A DNA stretch of 64,000 nucleotides from an uncultured Clostridia bacterium (GCA_934120395.1 CAKOTZ010000002.1:1-64000); one strand, 5' to 3'. Positions 8,989 to 18,764 are shown, counted from the stretch's first letter. Translations and numbers: made by a program. Notes: a model not told the origin generated them from the sequence alone.

Positions 8989-9023
8989 AAAAGCTTTGTA
9001 AATTTAAAGTTTACAAAGCTTTT
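8989..9023 (-). terminator. Rho-independent terminator of the atp operon
   Basis: Perfect inverted repeat AAAAGCTTTGTAAA/TTTACAAAGCTTTT followed by T's, just after the atpC stop. Confidence 0.88.
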
Positions 9024-9031
9024 TATATAAT

Positions 9032-9445
9032 TTATTTGTGTATCATTCCTGCTGTTTTTATTCTGGCAGCTGAACGTTCTATAGAAGCAGTTAATTCTGT
9101 TTTCATACTTAAGTCTAGCTTTTTCTTTGCTAAGTCTTCTTCTATAGATTTCTTTGCCTTCTTAGCAGCTTCTATATCAATTTCTTCAACCCATTCAGCT
9201 TCGTCAACAATTGCAGTAACTTTAGTAGAAGAAATTTCTATAAATCCTTCACTAATGAAAGAATATCTATTTTGCTTATTCTTTTTTATTTTTAGTGGAC
9301 ACGCTTTATTTGCTACAAGCATTGGAACATGTCCAGCCATTACTCCCATTTGTCCATTTGCTGTTTCGAACACAATTGCCTCCACATCGTCTGAATACAA
9401 AACTCTAGTTGGAGTAATTACCTCAAACTTAAATAATTTAGCCAT
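9032..9445 (-). CDS. atpC: ATP synthase epsilon subunit
   Basis: F1 central-stalk subunit of 137 residues and last gene of the atp operon. It has the N-terminal beta-sandwich typical of epsilon ('FKFEVITPTRVLYSDDVEAI', then 'GQMGVMAGHVPML') and a C-terminal helical hairpin from about residue 88. That hairpin can block ATP hydrolysis in this family. It begins 20 bases after atpD and is followed by the operon terminator. Confidence 0.95.
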   Translation of the reverse strand: MAKLFKFEVITPTRVLYSDDVEAIVFETANGQMGVMAGHVPMLVANKACPLKIKKNKQNRYSFISEGFIEISSTKVTAIVDEAEWVEEIDIEAAKKAKKSIEEDLAKKKLDLSMKTELTASIERSAARIKTAGMIHK

Positions 9446-9465
9446 AATTTCACCTACTTCTAAAA

Positions 9466-10869
9466 TTAACTTTTAGATGCTTCTGCATTTTTTATAACAT
9501 CGTCAATAGTACCTGCCATATAGAAAGCTGATTCTGGATAATCATCCATATTTCCAGATATGATTTCCTTAAATCCTCTTATTGTTTCTTTGATTGGAAC
9601 ATATTTACCAGGTATTCCTGTAAATTGCTCTCCAACAAAGAATGGTTGTGACAAGAATTTTTGTATTTTTCTTGCTCTATAAACAATTTGTTTATCTTCT
9701 TCAGATAATTCATCCATACCAAGTATAGCGATAATATCCTGTAATTCTTTATATTTTTGTAAAATTTCTTGCACTTTTCTTGCAGTATTATAATGTTCCT
9801 CACCAACAATCTTTGGATCCAAAATTCTTGATGATGACTCTAATGGGTCAACTGCAGGATAAATACCTAATTCTGATATAGACCTTGATAATGCTATAAT
9901 TGCATCCAAATGAGCAAATGTTGTTGCTGGAGCAGGGTCTGTATAATCATCGGCTGGTACATATACAGCTTGAATAGATGTAATAGAACCATTTTTAGTT
10001 GATGCAATTCTTTCTTGTAGTGCACCAACATCTGTTGCAAGTGTTGGTTGGTACCCAACTGCTGATGGTGTTCTACCAAGTAAAGCTGAAACTTCTGAAC
10101 CAGCTTGTATAAATCTAAATACGTTATCTACAAAGAATAACACATCTTGATTTTTTACATCTCTAAAATATTCTGCCATTGTAAGTCCTGTTAAAGCAAC
10201 TCTCATTCTTGCTCCTGGTGGCTCGTTCATCTGTCCAAACACTAAGGCTGTTTTATCAATAACTCCTGACTCACTCATTTCGCCTATTAAGTCATTACCC
10301 TCTCTTGAACGTTCTCCAACACCTGTAAATACTGAGTATCCACCGTGTTCTGTTGCAACGTTTCTAATAAGCTCTTGAATTAATACTGTTTTACCAACAC
10401 CAGCTCCACCAAATAAACCTATCTTTCCACCTTTGGCATAAGGTGCTAATAAGTCAATAACTTTAATACCTGTTTCAAACATCTCAGCAACAGGCTTTTG
10501 ATCAACTAATGCTGGTGCTTCTCTATGGATAGACCATTCTTCTTTTGCCTCAACTTGTCCTTTTCCATCTATTGCATCTCCAAGTACATTAAATACTCTT
10601 CCAAGTACTTCTGTTCCTACAGGAGTTTTAATTGGTGCACCTGTATCTTTAACTTTCATTCCTCTTTGTAATCCATCTGTAGAAGATAAGGCAACACATC
10701 TTACAGTACTGTTTCCCAAATGTTGCATTACTTCTGCAACAACACAACTATCACCATGAGGAATTTCTATTGCATTATACAAATTTGGTAACTTATTTTT
10801 ATCAAATTGTACATCAAGGACAGCTCCAATTATTTGTGTTATTTTTCCTTCATTCACTATAAATTTCAC
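9466..10869 (-). CDS. atpD: ATP synthase beta subunit
   Basis: Catalytic F1 subunit of 467 residues. The P-loop 'GGAGVGKT', 'GERSREGND' and the adenine-contact region 'VGEQFTGIPGKYV' are present. The track start is a GTG at 10869. A second GTG at 10857 would give the family-typical beginning M-NEGKITQIIG and has GGGTG at normal spacing, so the true start may be four codons later. It forms the alpha3beta3 hexamer with atpA. Confidence 0.95.
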   Translation of the reverse strand: MKFIVNEGKITQIIGAVLDVQFDKNKLPNLYNAIEIPHGDSCVVAEVMQHLGNSTVRCVALSSTDGLQRGMKVKDTGAPIKTPVGTEVLGRVFNVLGDAIDGKGQVEAKEEWSIHREAPALVDQKPVAEMFETGIKVIDLLAPYAKGGKIGLFGGAGVGKTVLIQELIRNVATEHGGYSVFTGVGERSREGNDLIGEMSESGVIDKTALVFGQMNEPPGARMRVALTGLTMAEYFRDVKNQDVLFFVDNVFRFIQAGSEVSALLGRTPSAVGYQPTLATDVGALQERIASTKNGSITSIQAVYVPADDYTDPAPATTFAHLDAIIALSRSISELGIYPAVDPLESSSRILDPKIVGEEHYNTARKVQEILQKYKELQDIIAILGMDELSEEDKQIVYRARKIQKFLSQPFFVGEQFTGIPGKYVPIKETIRGFKEIISGNMDDYPESAFYMAGTIDDVIKNAEASKS

Positions 10870-10875
10870 CCTTTC

Positions 10876-11745
10876 CTAAACATTATTTGCGCCACTAATT
10901 ATTTCTGAAATTTCTTGAGTAATTGCCGCTTGTCTTGCTCTGTTATAATTAAGTGTTAATTTATCAACTAATTTTTCTGCATTTGATGTTGCACTATCCA
11001 TTGCGTTCATACGTGATAAGTTTTCGCTTACAAAAGCTTCTACCATACCACCATACATAACACCTTTCATGTACTTGTTAGTTAATACATCAAATACTTC
11101 TTTTGGAGATGGTTCAAACTCTAATTCTTCATTAAGCTTATTTTCTCCTTCTTTTCTTTCAAAGTCTTGTTGCTCTAAAGGTAAAAGTCTTATTGCATGT
11201 GGTTGTAATTTCATTGCTGATTCCATTTCTGTATATAACAATACAACTTCATCAATTTCGCCTTCTCTAAACAATTTTAACATGTATGTAGCTATTTCAC
11301 CGGCTGTTTTAGTGTCTATGTTGTAGTCATCACATCCAAATTCTGTTCTAACATTAAATCCCTTTGATTTTAAAGCATTTTTACCTGTATTTCCTATCGC
11401 AAACACAATATCATTTTCTTTATTTTTTATTGATGCTTCTGCATATTTTATCATATTTATATTATATCCACCTGTAAGTCCACTATCTGATGTAATTACT
11501 AAATATGCTATTTTTCTATTTTCTTTATCTTCACGTCTATCGAAGTATTCAACTTCCATATCTGGCACACGTTCTAAAATGTCAACCATAGTTTCTTGTA
11601 TATGCTTAAAAAATGGTAATGTAGAATCATGCATTGCACGAGCTTTTCTTAATTTAACCGCTGCAATTAGTTTCATTGCCTTAGTAATTTTCTTTGTTTC
11701 ATTAACACCTTTTATTCTAAGCTTGATTTCTCTAGTATTTGCCAA
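10876..11745 (-). CDS. atpG: ATP synthase gamma subunit
   Basis: Rotating shaft subunit. N- and C-terminal helices form the coiled coil inside alpha3beta3 ('TREIKLRIKGVNETKKITKAMKLIAA' at the N end, 'NYNRARQAAITQEISEIISGA' at the C end). I chose a TTG start at 11745: it gives the family-typical M-ANTREIK and has AGGTGA five bases upstream. A GTG three codons earlier (11754) is the alternative. The gene lies between atpA and atpD as in other bacteria. Confidence 0.93.
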   Translation of the reverse strand: MANTREIKLRIKGVNETKKITKAMKLIAAVKLRKARAMHDSTLPFFKHIQETMVDILERVPDMEVEYFDRREDKENRKIAYLVITSDSGLTGGYNINMIKYAEASIKNKENDIVFAIGNTGKNALKSKGFNVRTEFGCDDYNIDTKTAGEIATYMLKLFREGEIDEVVLLYTEMESAMKLQPHAIRLLPLEQQDFERKEGENKLNEELEFEPSPKEVFDVLTNKYMKGVMYGGMVEAFVSENLSRMNAMDSATSNAEKLVDKLTLNYNRARQAAITQEISEIISGANNV

Positions 11746-11787
11746 CTGTTTCACCTCGCTCTAATAAAATTCATAAGTTTTCAAAAC

Positions 11788-13305
11788 TTATATTTCAAAT
11801 AATTCTATAAAGTTATCAAGGAATCCTTTTAGTTTTGTTTCAATGTCCTTATCTAATACTTTTTTATCTTTAATTTCTCCTAGAATTTCTGGATTTTTAA
11901 CTTCCATTTGATTTATAAGTTCACTATTAAATCTTGCAACATCTTTATTCTCTATGTTTGCTAAATATCCATTTACTAACGCATATAAAATAACTACTTG
12001 TTTTTCCATTGACAATGTTTTATATTGTCCTTGTTTTAATACTTCGTATGATCTTTCACCTTGAATTAATTTGTCTGCTGTTTCTTGGTCTAATTCAGAA
12101 CCAAATTGAGCAAATGCAGCTAATTCTCTATATTGTGCTAAATCTAATCTTAGTCTTCCAGATAATTTCTTTATTGCCTTTGTTTGTGCAGAACCACCAA
12201 CACGTGATACTGATAATCCAGCGTTTACAGCTGGTCTTTGGCCAGAGAAAAACAATTCACTTTCTAGATAAATTTGACCATCTGTAATAGAAATTACGTT
12301 AGTTGGTATATATGCCGAAACATCTCCTGCTAGAGTCTCAATAATCGGTAATGCTGTTATAGAACCTCCACCATGTTCTTTATCTAATTTTGCAGCACGT
12401 TCAAGCAATCTTGAATGTAAATAGAATACATCTCCTGGATATGCTTCACGTCCTGGTGGACGTCTTAAAAGTAAAGACATTGCTCTATAAGCTTGAGCTT
12501 GTTTAGATAAATCATCATAAACAATTAAAACATCTTTATGTTTTTCATACATGAAATATTCTGCTATAGCACAGCCAGAATATGGTGCTAAGTATTGAAT
12601 TGGAGATAGTTCACTTGCTGTTGCAGATACAACCACAGTATAATCCATTGCTCCATTTTTCTTTAATACTTCTATTGTAGAAGCAACAGATGATGCTTTT
12701 TGACCAATTGCAACATAAACGCATATTACATCTTGTCCTTTTTGATTTATAATTGTGTCTATTGCAATAGCTGTTTTACCTGTTTGTCTATCACCTATAA
12801 TTAACTCTCTTTGTCCTCTTCCAATTGGAACCATAGCATCTATTGCTAAAATACCTGTTTGTAAAGGTGTCTTTACTGGTTCTCTGCTCATAACATCTGG
12901 AGCTAAAAACTCAACATCTCTATATGACTCAATTCTATATGGTTCTTTACCATCAAGTGGTTGTCCTAACGGATTTACAACTCTACCTATAATCTCGTCA
13001 CTTACACCAATACTAACTGCTTTACCTGTTCTCTTAGCTACAGTACCTTCCTTAACTTCTATTTCTCCACCTAGTAAAACACATCCAACAGTTTCTTCTT
13101 CTAGGTTCATTGCCATACCATAGATGTCATTACCAAAGTCTATTAATTCGCCTGCCATACAATTTTCTAATCCGTATATTTTAGCAATACCGTCGCTGGC
13201 TTGTATAACATAACCAATTTCGTCAACTTTAACTTTTGATTCATAATCATTAATTTTCTTTTTAATTACATCACTAACTTCTTCGGGTCTTATTAACACA
13301 GTCAT
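11788..13305 (-). CDS. atpA: ATP synthase alpha subunit
   Basis: Non-catalytic nucleotide-binding F1 subunit of 505 residues, with P-loop 'GDRQTGKTAIAID' and the signature around 'PAVNAGLSVSRVGG'. AGGAGG stands only one base before the ATG at 13305 but seven before a GTG at 13299, so the real start could be two codons in. Conserved length and order (H-A-G-D). Confidence 0.95.
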   Translation of the reverse strand: MTVLIRPEEVSDVIKKKINDYESKVKVDEIGYVIQASDGIAKIYGLENCMAGELIDFGNDIYGMAMNLEEETVGCVLLGGEIEVKEGTVAKRTGKAVSIGVSDEIIGRVVNPLGQPLDGKEPYRIESYRDVEFLAPDVMSREPVKTPLQTGILAIDAMVPIGRGQRELIIGDRQTGKTAIAIDTIINQKGQDVICVYVAIGQKASSVASTIEVLKKNGAMDYTVVVSATASELSPIQYLAPYSGCAIAEYFMYEKHKDVLIVYDDLSKQAQAYRAMSLLLRRPPGREAYPGDVFYLHSRLLERAAKLDKEHGGGSITALPIIETLAGDVSAYIPTNVISITDGQIYLESELFFSGQRPAVNAGLSVSRVGGSAQTKAIKKLSGRLRLDLAQYRELAAFAQFGSELDQETADKLIQGERSYEVLKQGQYKTLSMEKQVVILYALVNGYLANIENKDVARFNSELINQMEVKNPEILGEIKDKKVLDKDIETKLKGFLDNFIELFEI

Positions 13306-13337
13306 TCCTCCTATCTATAAAATATTATGAGAATAAA

Positions 13338-13856
13338 TTAAAACATTTCTTCTATTTTTGTTCTTATACTATTGTCATATACTTTGTTGCCAACTATAAC
13401 CTTTACTCCACCTAATATCTTTTCGTCTATTTCTAACTCATATTTTACTACGTCTACATTGTACAATTTCTTGTACTTATCTACAATTTCTTGTATTTGC
13501 CTTTCATCTATTTGCATTGACGTAATAATTTTAATTTTAAGTTCTTTGTTTAAAAGATTATAAAATTCTGAGTATTTTTCTGAAATATCTTCTATTATAT
13601 TAATGCGTTTTTCTTCAATTATCAAAGTTAAAAAGTTCATAAAAACTTCGTTGTTGTATTCTGGGAATATTTCCTTTATGACATTTATTTTTTCTTCGAT
13701 TTCAACGCATGGATTAATTAAGACACTTTTAAAATTCTCATCTGAGATAAAAAGATTAGAAATTTCTTTTAATCCTTTTTCAAACTTTTTGCTATCATCT
13801 TTGCTCTTTGCTGAATCGAAAAGAGCTGTTACATATCTATTTGCAACCGCAGCCAT
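13338..13856 (-). CDS. atpH: ATP synthase delta subunit
   Basis: Peripheral-stalk subunit (OSCP homologue) of 172 residues joining the b subunits to the top of F1. It starts with the typical 'VANRYVTALFDSAK' helix and ends with the conserved 'KILGGVKVIVGNKVYDNSIRTKIEEM' region. GGTGAG precedes the ATG. It lies 32 bases before atpA. Confidence 0.93.
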   Translation of the reverse strand: MAAVANRYVTALFDSAKSKDDSKKFEKGLKEISNLFISDENFKSVLINPCVEIEEKINVIKEIFPEYNNEVFMNFLTLIIEEKRINIIEDISEKYSEFYNLLNKELKIKIITSMQIDERQIQEIVDKYKKLYNVDVVKYELEIDEKILGGVKVIVGNKVYDNSIRTKIEEMF

Positions 13857-13885
13857 TCATACTCACCATCTTTCTTTTAAGTTTA

Positions 13886-14374
13886 TTACATATTCTTATT
13901 TTCTATAAAATCAGAAACAAGTTTTCTGTTTGCTGTAGTATCAATGTTTTCTTTTAATACCTTTTCGCTAGCACTTAAAACCAAATCAGTCATTTCCTTC
14001 TTCATGCTTGTAACAAGTTGTTCTTTTTCAACTGCAAGCTGTGTTTTAGCATTGTCAATGATTAAGTTTGCTTCTTCTCTGGCAGATGTAATTGCATTAT
14101 TATATGCTTTGTCTGCCATTTTTTTATAATCTTCTATAATTTTTTGACCCTCTTCTTTTGCTAATCTTATTTTTGCATCATATTCGCTCTTCATTTCTTC
14201 TACTTGTTTTTTAGCATCTTCAGCCATATCTAGAGCATCTTGAATTTTTTTAGAGCGTTCGTCCATATGCTTAGTAACAGGTTTAAATAATATCTTTTTT
14301 AATATAATGTATAAAACTAATATATTAATAATAGTAAAAACAATTGTTACCCAAAATTCTTTGTTAAACTCCAT
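13886..14374 (-). CDS. atpF: ATP synthase b subunit
   Basis: Peripheral stalk protein with one N-terminal membrane helix ('FWVTIVFTIINILVLYIILKK') and a long charged coiled coil. The open frame extends to a TTG at 14476 without a ribosome site. Start codons giving normal length are ATG 14374 (MEFNKEF, 162 residues, chosen) or ATG 14386 (MVDKMEF). With these starts about 110 bases separate it from atpE, more than elsewhere in the operon, so the longer form is not excluded. Confidence 0.88.
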   Translation of the reverse strand: MEFNKEFWVTIVFTIINILVLYIILKKILFKPVTKHMDERSKKIQDALDMAEDAKKQVEEMKSEYDAKIRLAKEEGQKIIEDYKKMADKAYNNAITSAREEANLIIDNAKTQLAVEKEQLVTSMKKEMTDLVLSASEKVLKENIDTTANRKLVSDFIENKNM

Positions 14375-14496
14375 TTTATCTACCATTCCTTTCAGTGGAT
14401 AAATCAATTTAGTTTTTAAGGCATAAAAAGCATTTAATGGTAAATTTGTAGAAATGTCCTTTTCTATAATTTCCAAAAAATGCTTTTTGTTCTACC

Positions 14497-14718
14497 TTAC
14501 ATTTTTCCAATTATCATAAATGCTATAATTAAACCGTAGATAGCTGTTGCTTCTGCAAGAGCTGCACCTAATAATAACACAGTTTGGATTTTTCCAGATG
14601 CTTCTGGTTGTCTTGCAACTGATTCAGTTGCTTTTCCTGTTGCAATACCGATTCCAACTCCAGCTCCAATTCCAGTAAATACTGCAATACCTGCTGCAAT
14701 TGCCATTAATGTATTCAT
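14497..14718 (-). CDS. atpE: ATP synthase c subunit (proton-type ring)
   Basis: Two-helix proteolipid of 73 residues with the 'RQPE' polar loop (36-39) and the ion-carrying Glu56 in helix 2 ('LAEATAIY'). Positions that bind Na+ in Na+-type rings are not kept: helix 1 has Ile ('GVGIG') where Ilyobacter-type rings have Gln, and the residue after Glu56 is Ala rather than Ser. Proton coupling is therefore more likely. The ATG at 14718 has GGTGGTGAG upstream; the open frame also reaches a GTG at 14730. Confidence 0.95.
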   Translation of the reverse strand: MNTLMAIAAGIAVFTGIGAGVGIGIATGKATESVARQPEASGKIQTVLLLGAALAEATAIYGLIIAFMIIGKM

Positions 14719-14753
14719 ACTTCTCACCACCTTTAAATTATTCTACAATAAAA

Positions 14754-15443
14754 TTACTCTTCTTTTTCGCCTACTTCTTCTGAAATATATAATGATGTTA
14801 ATAGTACAAACACAAAGGCTTGTAAACCTCCATCAAATATATCAAAATACAAGCAAGCAATTGATGGTGCTATGACAGGCAACACACTTATAAGCATTTC
14901 CATTAATATGTATGCTCCTAGTATGTTACCGAAAAGTCTCATGCTAAGAGATAATGGTTTTATAATAAACTCTAACACATTAAATGGAAACATAATAGGT
15001 AACGGTTCAAATAATCTTTTGATGTATCCAATTCCGCCCCTCTTATAAATTCCTGCACCGACAGCTAGTACTATTGTCATTATCGCCAAGGCTACTGGTA
15101 TTCCCATGCTTCTTGTAGCAGGAGAGATAACCCCACCAGTTAACTCTGACATTGATAATGCTCCTATAGTATTAACTATACCTAAGAATAAGGCTACAGT
15201 TCCTAAATATGGTGCAAATTGCTTACCAGATTTACCAATGATGTTTTCAGCAAAATTATTGATTGTTTCAACAACCACCTCTGCTGTTTTTTGCAATCCC
15301 TTTGGCACTAACTGCATTTTTCGAGTTGATGCCCATGCCCATATTATAATAAGTAGCATTGCTATCCATGACATCACCACAACATTTGTTATCGGAATAT
15401 CTAAACCAGGGATATTCCATACAACTTGAACTCCGTCTTCCAT
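14754..15443 (-). CDS. atpB: ATP synthase a subunit
   Basis: Membrane stator subunit that forms the half channels next to the c ring; first gene of the operon. Five or six hydrophobic helices. The essential Arg lies in 'LSLSMRLFGNILGAY', and 'LYISEEVGEKEE' ends the protein. I chose the ATG at 15443 because GGAG lies six bases before it; an in-frame ATG at 15455 has its purine block directly adjoining. No atpI is found upstream. Confidence 0.93.
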   Translation of the reverse strand: MEDGVQVVWNIPGLDIPITNVVVMSWIAMLLIIIWAWASTRKMQLVPKGLQKTAEVVVETINNFAENIIGKSGKQFAPYLGTVALFLGIVNTIGALSMSELTGGVISPATRSMGIPVALAIMTIVLAVGAGIYKRGGIGYIKRLFEPLPIMFPFNVLEFIIKPLSLSMRLFGNILGAYILMEMLISVLPVIAPSIACLYFDIFDGGLQAFVFVLLTSLYISEEVGEKEE

Positions 15444-15481
15444 ACGCAACTCCATCCTATATTCTATTGATTACCATTAAT

Positions 15482-15510
15482 ATTTTACCCTATTTAACAT
15501 AAAATGTCAA
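15482..15510 (-). promoter_or_regulatory. Promoter of the atp operon
   Basis: TTGACA, 17 bases, TAAAAT on the minus strand, about 40 bases before the atpB start. Confidence 0.8.
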
Positions 15511-15538
15511 TGTTTTTTCCAAATTTGAAAATCTTTTA

Positions 15539-15573
15539 GAAAAAGCCATCTAGCTAAGCTAAATGACTTTTTC
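15539..15573 (-). terminator. Terminator of the ABC transporter operon
   Basis: AAAAAGCCAT/ATGACTTTTT stem with a TAGC/GCTA inner stem. The first 26 bases are identical to the terminator at 19429-19461 on the other side of this module. Confidence 0.75.
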
Positions 15574-15583
15574 AAAATGTTAC

Positions 15584-17953
15584 TTATTCATTTCCTTTTA
15601 AACATGTTACCATATCTATTTTGTCAACTTTTCTCGCTAACCTTTTGGATACTATATAAGATATGACAAATGTTCCTATTGCAGCAAATATATACGTTTC
15701 TAAGTTTATATGTGCACCAAAATCATAACTTTCCTCAATTGCAGTTTTGAATAGCCAATCTGTTAAATAAAATCCTGCCGGTAATCCTAATACTATTGCT
15801 ATTATAGATATCATGTTATTTTGCTTTGTAAAAATTTTCTTTATTTGCTTATTTTTAAAACCTAAAACCTTCAATGTAGCAAATTGATACTGCTTTTCTG
15901 TATAAGATAATATCCCTAAATTATAAATAATTACTATTCCAAGGATTACAGCTATAGCAATAATTAACACTATCATTGTTTGCATTGTTTCAAGCATACT
16001 AGACATTCCTTCTTTTAATTCATTTATATTTGCTATCAACTCAACATTCGGCATTTCTTTTGTATTATGCAAATCTGCATTTGTGTATATAGAATCAGGT
16101 TTATACTCAATACCTAAGCTTTCTAAATATTTTCTTGTCATTGTTACATTTTGGTTTTGCGGGTCTTTATTGAAACCTACTATTTTTGATTTGTAATATG
16201 TGCTATTTCCAGAAATATGCCATGTTATTTCATCTCCAATTTTATACCCGTGGGTTTGAGCTAACTTGTATGTAACATATATTCCGTCATTATTATCCAA
16301 GTTTATATATTTATCATTTTGATTAACAAATCTAACAAAATTTTTGCTATCCGCAATAAATATATTATTAGATTCCCTGTTTCCATTTTCATCTTTTATC
16401 TCTATATATAAGCTTTCTGAAGTTGCATCTCCATATTTATCTGTTAATTCTTTCAAGTTTTCATCACACAAGTCTGATTTTAAACTTAATTTATAATCAA
16501 AATTAAAAAGTCTATTAAACTGTAAATCAATAAAATAATTCATACTATTTAGCATGCCTATACTGCACACAATAAGCATTGCACATGTTGCAATTCCTAT
16601 AATTCCAGTTATAGTTCTTGCCTTATTTCTAAACATATCTCTTATATTCCACTTAGTGCTAAAACTCATTTTTTTGAATATCCCACTAGTTGTTATGTTC
16701 AAGGAATTATTTTTTACTTTTGGTATTTCATTTCTTAATGTTTCTGCTGTATTTTCTTTCAATATTTTTCTTGTAGCTAAGTATGTGATAAATGATACAC
16801 ATAGCACCACAAGCATCGCAACAACATATGAATCATTTTTAATTATAGGCTTTCCATTTGGTATTTGGAAAAAGCTCATTTCCATACCAATAAAGACATT
16901 TCCTATAAAGTATCTTCCTGCAAGCAATCCAAACATTGCTGCAATCAGTGAAATCCAAAAACTATATTCTATATAGTGTAATATTATCCTTTCTTTTTTA
17001 AATCCTAACGCTTTCAATGTTCCTATCTGTATTCTTTGTTTTGTAACAACTCTTGTCATTGTTGTTACAACTGATAATAATGCAATAAATAAGAATAATC
17101 CTGAAAATACTCCTATATATGTTTCTCCTTCTTCAATTTCGCCTTGATATTGTGAATATGACGCTGTATCTTCTATATTTATTAAAACAGCATTTTCAAT
17201 TTTTTCTTCAATCTCATTTTTCACTTCACTTATCTTTTCTTTATTATTTATATCAACCATTATATAATTATATTTTATGTAGTCTTTGTAATTAAATTGA
17301 TTAATTACTTTTTCAAACACCTCGTCATCTGATATATTTAATTCATTCATAACCTGTCTTTTTATATAATTTTCTAATTCATTTGTAGATGCATAAGCAA
17401 ATCCAAATGTCTTGTGATCCGGATATAGCTGTGATTCATCTTTTACATCGTATACATGGTCTGGTACATTTATAAATCCAATAATTGGCTCTTCAAAAAC
17501 ATAGCCATCATATTTTATCTTTAGTGTATCTCCTATTTTCAATTTATTTGCCTCTGCAAAGAAATTGTCAAGCCATATGCCTTTTGTGTTAGGATTAAAC
17601 TCTTTGCCATCTACAATATAAAATTTTGATATTTCATTTGTTTCTATAAAATTCATTGTTAAAGATATATCTGTATTATCTTCTAAGACAGCACTTATAC
17701 TTAATTTGCCTTCTGCATTTTTTACATTATCTATTTGTTTTATAGTTTCAACATTGTTTTTACTCAAATTTCCCATAACATTTATATCTTGCAAATTATA
17801 GTTACTATAAAAGTTTTCAGCAGTTTTTTTCATTCCTTCCATATAGCTTTCAATTCCACTATATGCCATAACGCCTATGAACACCATTAGAAAAATAGTT
17901 ATAAATTGAGATAAATTTTGTTTAACATCTCTAATCATTTTTCTTCTTAGCAT
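15584..17953 (-). CDS. ABC transporter permease, FtsX/MacB type
   Basis: Large permease of 789 residues with one membrane helix near 16-36, a large external domain, and two FtsX-type membrane blocks. The first block is about 278-400 ('IGTLKALGFKKERI'), the second about 660-789 ('FATLKVLGFKNKQIKK'), with an internal helix near 440-465 preceding a second external domain. This layout is common in exporters of peptides or lipoproteins and in antimicrobial-peptide resistance. It starts one base after the ATPase stop, so the two are coexpressed. Substrate is unknown. Confidence 0.88.
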   Translation of the reverse strand: MLRRKMIRDVKQNLSQFITIFLMVFIGVMAYSGIESYMEGMKKTAENFYSNYNLQDINVMGNLSKNNVETIKQIDNVKNAEGKLSISAVLEDNTDISLTMNFIETNEISKFYIVDGKEFNPNTKGIWLDNFFAEANKLKIGDTLKIKYDGYVFEEPIIGFINVPDHVYDVKDESQLYPDHKTFGFAYASTNELENYIKRQVMNELNISDDEVFEKVINQFNYKDYIKYNYIMVDINNKEKISEVKNEIEEKIENAVLINIEDTASYSQYQGEIEEGETYIGVFSGLFLFIALLSVVTTMTRVVTKQRIQIGTLKALGFKKERIILHYIEYSFWISLIAAMFGLLAGRYFIGNVFIGMEMSFFQIPNGKPIIKNDSYVVAMLVVLCVSFITYLATRKILKENTAETLRNEIPKVKNNSLNITTSGIFKKMSFSTKWNIRDMFRNKARTITGIIGIATCAMLIVCSIGMLNSMNYFIDLQFNRLFNFDYKLSLKSDLCDENLKELTDKYGDATSESLYIEIKDENGNRESNNIFIADSKNFVRFVNQNDKYINLDNNDGIYVTYKLAQTHGYKIGDEITWHISGNSTYYKSKIVGFNKDPQNQNVTMTRKYLESLGIEYKPDSIYTNADLHNTKEMPNVELIANINELKEGMSSMLETMQTMIVLIIAIAVILGIVIIYNLGILSYTEKQYQFATLKVLGFKNKQIKKIFTKQNNMISIIAIVLGLPAGFYLTDWLFKTAIEESYDFGAHINLETYIFAAIGTFVISYIVSKRLARKVDKIDMVTCLKGNE

Positions 17954-17954
17954 A

Positions 17955-18665
17955 TTACCACTTCACCTCATCAATCTTCTTTGGATTTTCGTTTGAGGTC
18001 ACATTTTCAATTTTTCCGTTTTTTACCCTTATAACGGTATCTGCAACTTCCGCAAATAAACTATTATGTGTAACTATAATTACTGTATTTTTCCCATTGT
18101 TTCCATCGCATTGCTTTTTTAATAACTTTAATACTTCAACACCAGTTTTTGAATCCAAAGCTCCTGTTGGTTCATCACACAATAACAATTTTGGATTTTT
18201 AGCTATTGCTCTTGCAATTGATACTCTTTGCTGTTCTCCTCCTGATAACTGGTTTGGGAATTTATTTATATGTTCTTCTAATCCTACCGCCTTTATTGCT
18301 TCCTTGCTATCTATTCCATTTTTTACAACATCCTTTATTAATTCTACATTTTCCAATACAGTTAAAGTCGGTAATATATTGTAAAATTGAAAAATAAAAC
18401 CAATGTTTTCAGCTCGATACTCACTCAATTGTTTTTCACTGTATTTTGAGATATCCTCCCCATCTATTTGTATACTTCCTTGTGTTGGAGTATCCATTCC
18501 TCCTATTAAATTTAACAGTGTTGACTTTCCAGCTCCTGATGGTCCAAGTATAACTACAAATTCTCCTTCATTAATTGTTAAATCAATATTATCTAATGCT
18601 TTAAATTGCTTTTCTCCTGTATTATACACTTTGCTTAAACTTTTTAATTCTACTATTTTTTTCAT
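17955..18665 (-). CDS. ABC transporter ATP-binding protein, LolD/MacB type
   Basis: ATPase partner of the FtsX-type permease, 236 residues. Walker A 'GPSGAGKS' (41-48), Q-loop Gln93, signature 'LSGGEQQR' (140-147), Walker B 'LLLCDEP' (160-166) and the H-loop 'VTHN' near residue 200. Closest by motif to the LolD/SalX group. First gene of its operon, behind a strong promoter with TetR-type operators. Confidence 0.92.
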   Translation of the reverse strand: MKKIVELKSLSKVYNTGEKQFKALDNIDLTINEGEFVVILGPSGAGKSTLLNLIGGMDTPTQGSIQIDGEDISKYSEKQLSEYRAENIGFIFQFYNILPTLTVLENVELIKDVVKNGIDSKEAIKAVGLEEHINKFPNQLSGGEQQRVSIARAIAKNPKLLLCDEPTGALDSKTGVEVLKLLKKQCDGNNGKNTVIIVTHNSLFAEVADTVIRVKNGKIENVTSNENPKKIDEVKW

Positions 18666-18680
18666 ACTTCCCCCTCCTAT

Positions 18681-18696
18681 ATGAAATATGTTTCAT
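18681..18696. promoter_or_regulatory. TetR operator 1 (ATGAAA-N4-TTTCAT)
   Basis: Perfect palindrome with a 4-base centre between the ABC operon -10 box and its ribosome site, where a bound repressor would block transcription. It shares both half sites with 18744-18759. Confidence 0.7.
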
Positions 18697-18707
18697 GTTT
18701 TGTATAA

Positions 18708-18736
18708 ATTATATATTTCAATTCTATTAAAGTCAA
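18708..18736 (-). promoter_or_regulatory. Promoter of the ABC transporter operon
   Basis: TTGACT, 17 bases, TATAAT on the minus strand, flanked by two TetR-type operators. Confidence 0.8.
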
Positions 18737-18743
18737 TATTAAT

Positions 18744-18759
18744 ATGAAACTTTTTTCAT
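18744..18759. promoter_or_regulatory. TetR operator 2, between the divergent promoters
   Basis: ATGAAA-CTTT-TTTCAT, extended by TTAAT on both sides to 11-base arms. It lies between the two -35 boxes (18731-18736 and 18765-18770), so one site could control both directions. Confidence 0.75.
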
Positions 18760-18764
18760 ATTAA

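Noticed and set aside
9036..9476. 146-residue plus-strand open frame
   Set aside because: Antisense shadow of atpC and the end of atpD; no ribosome site.
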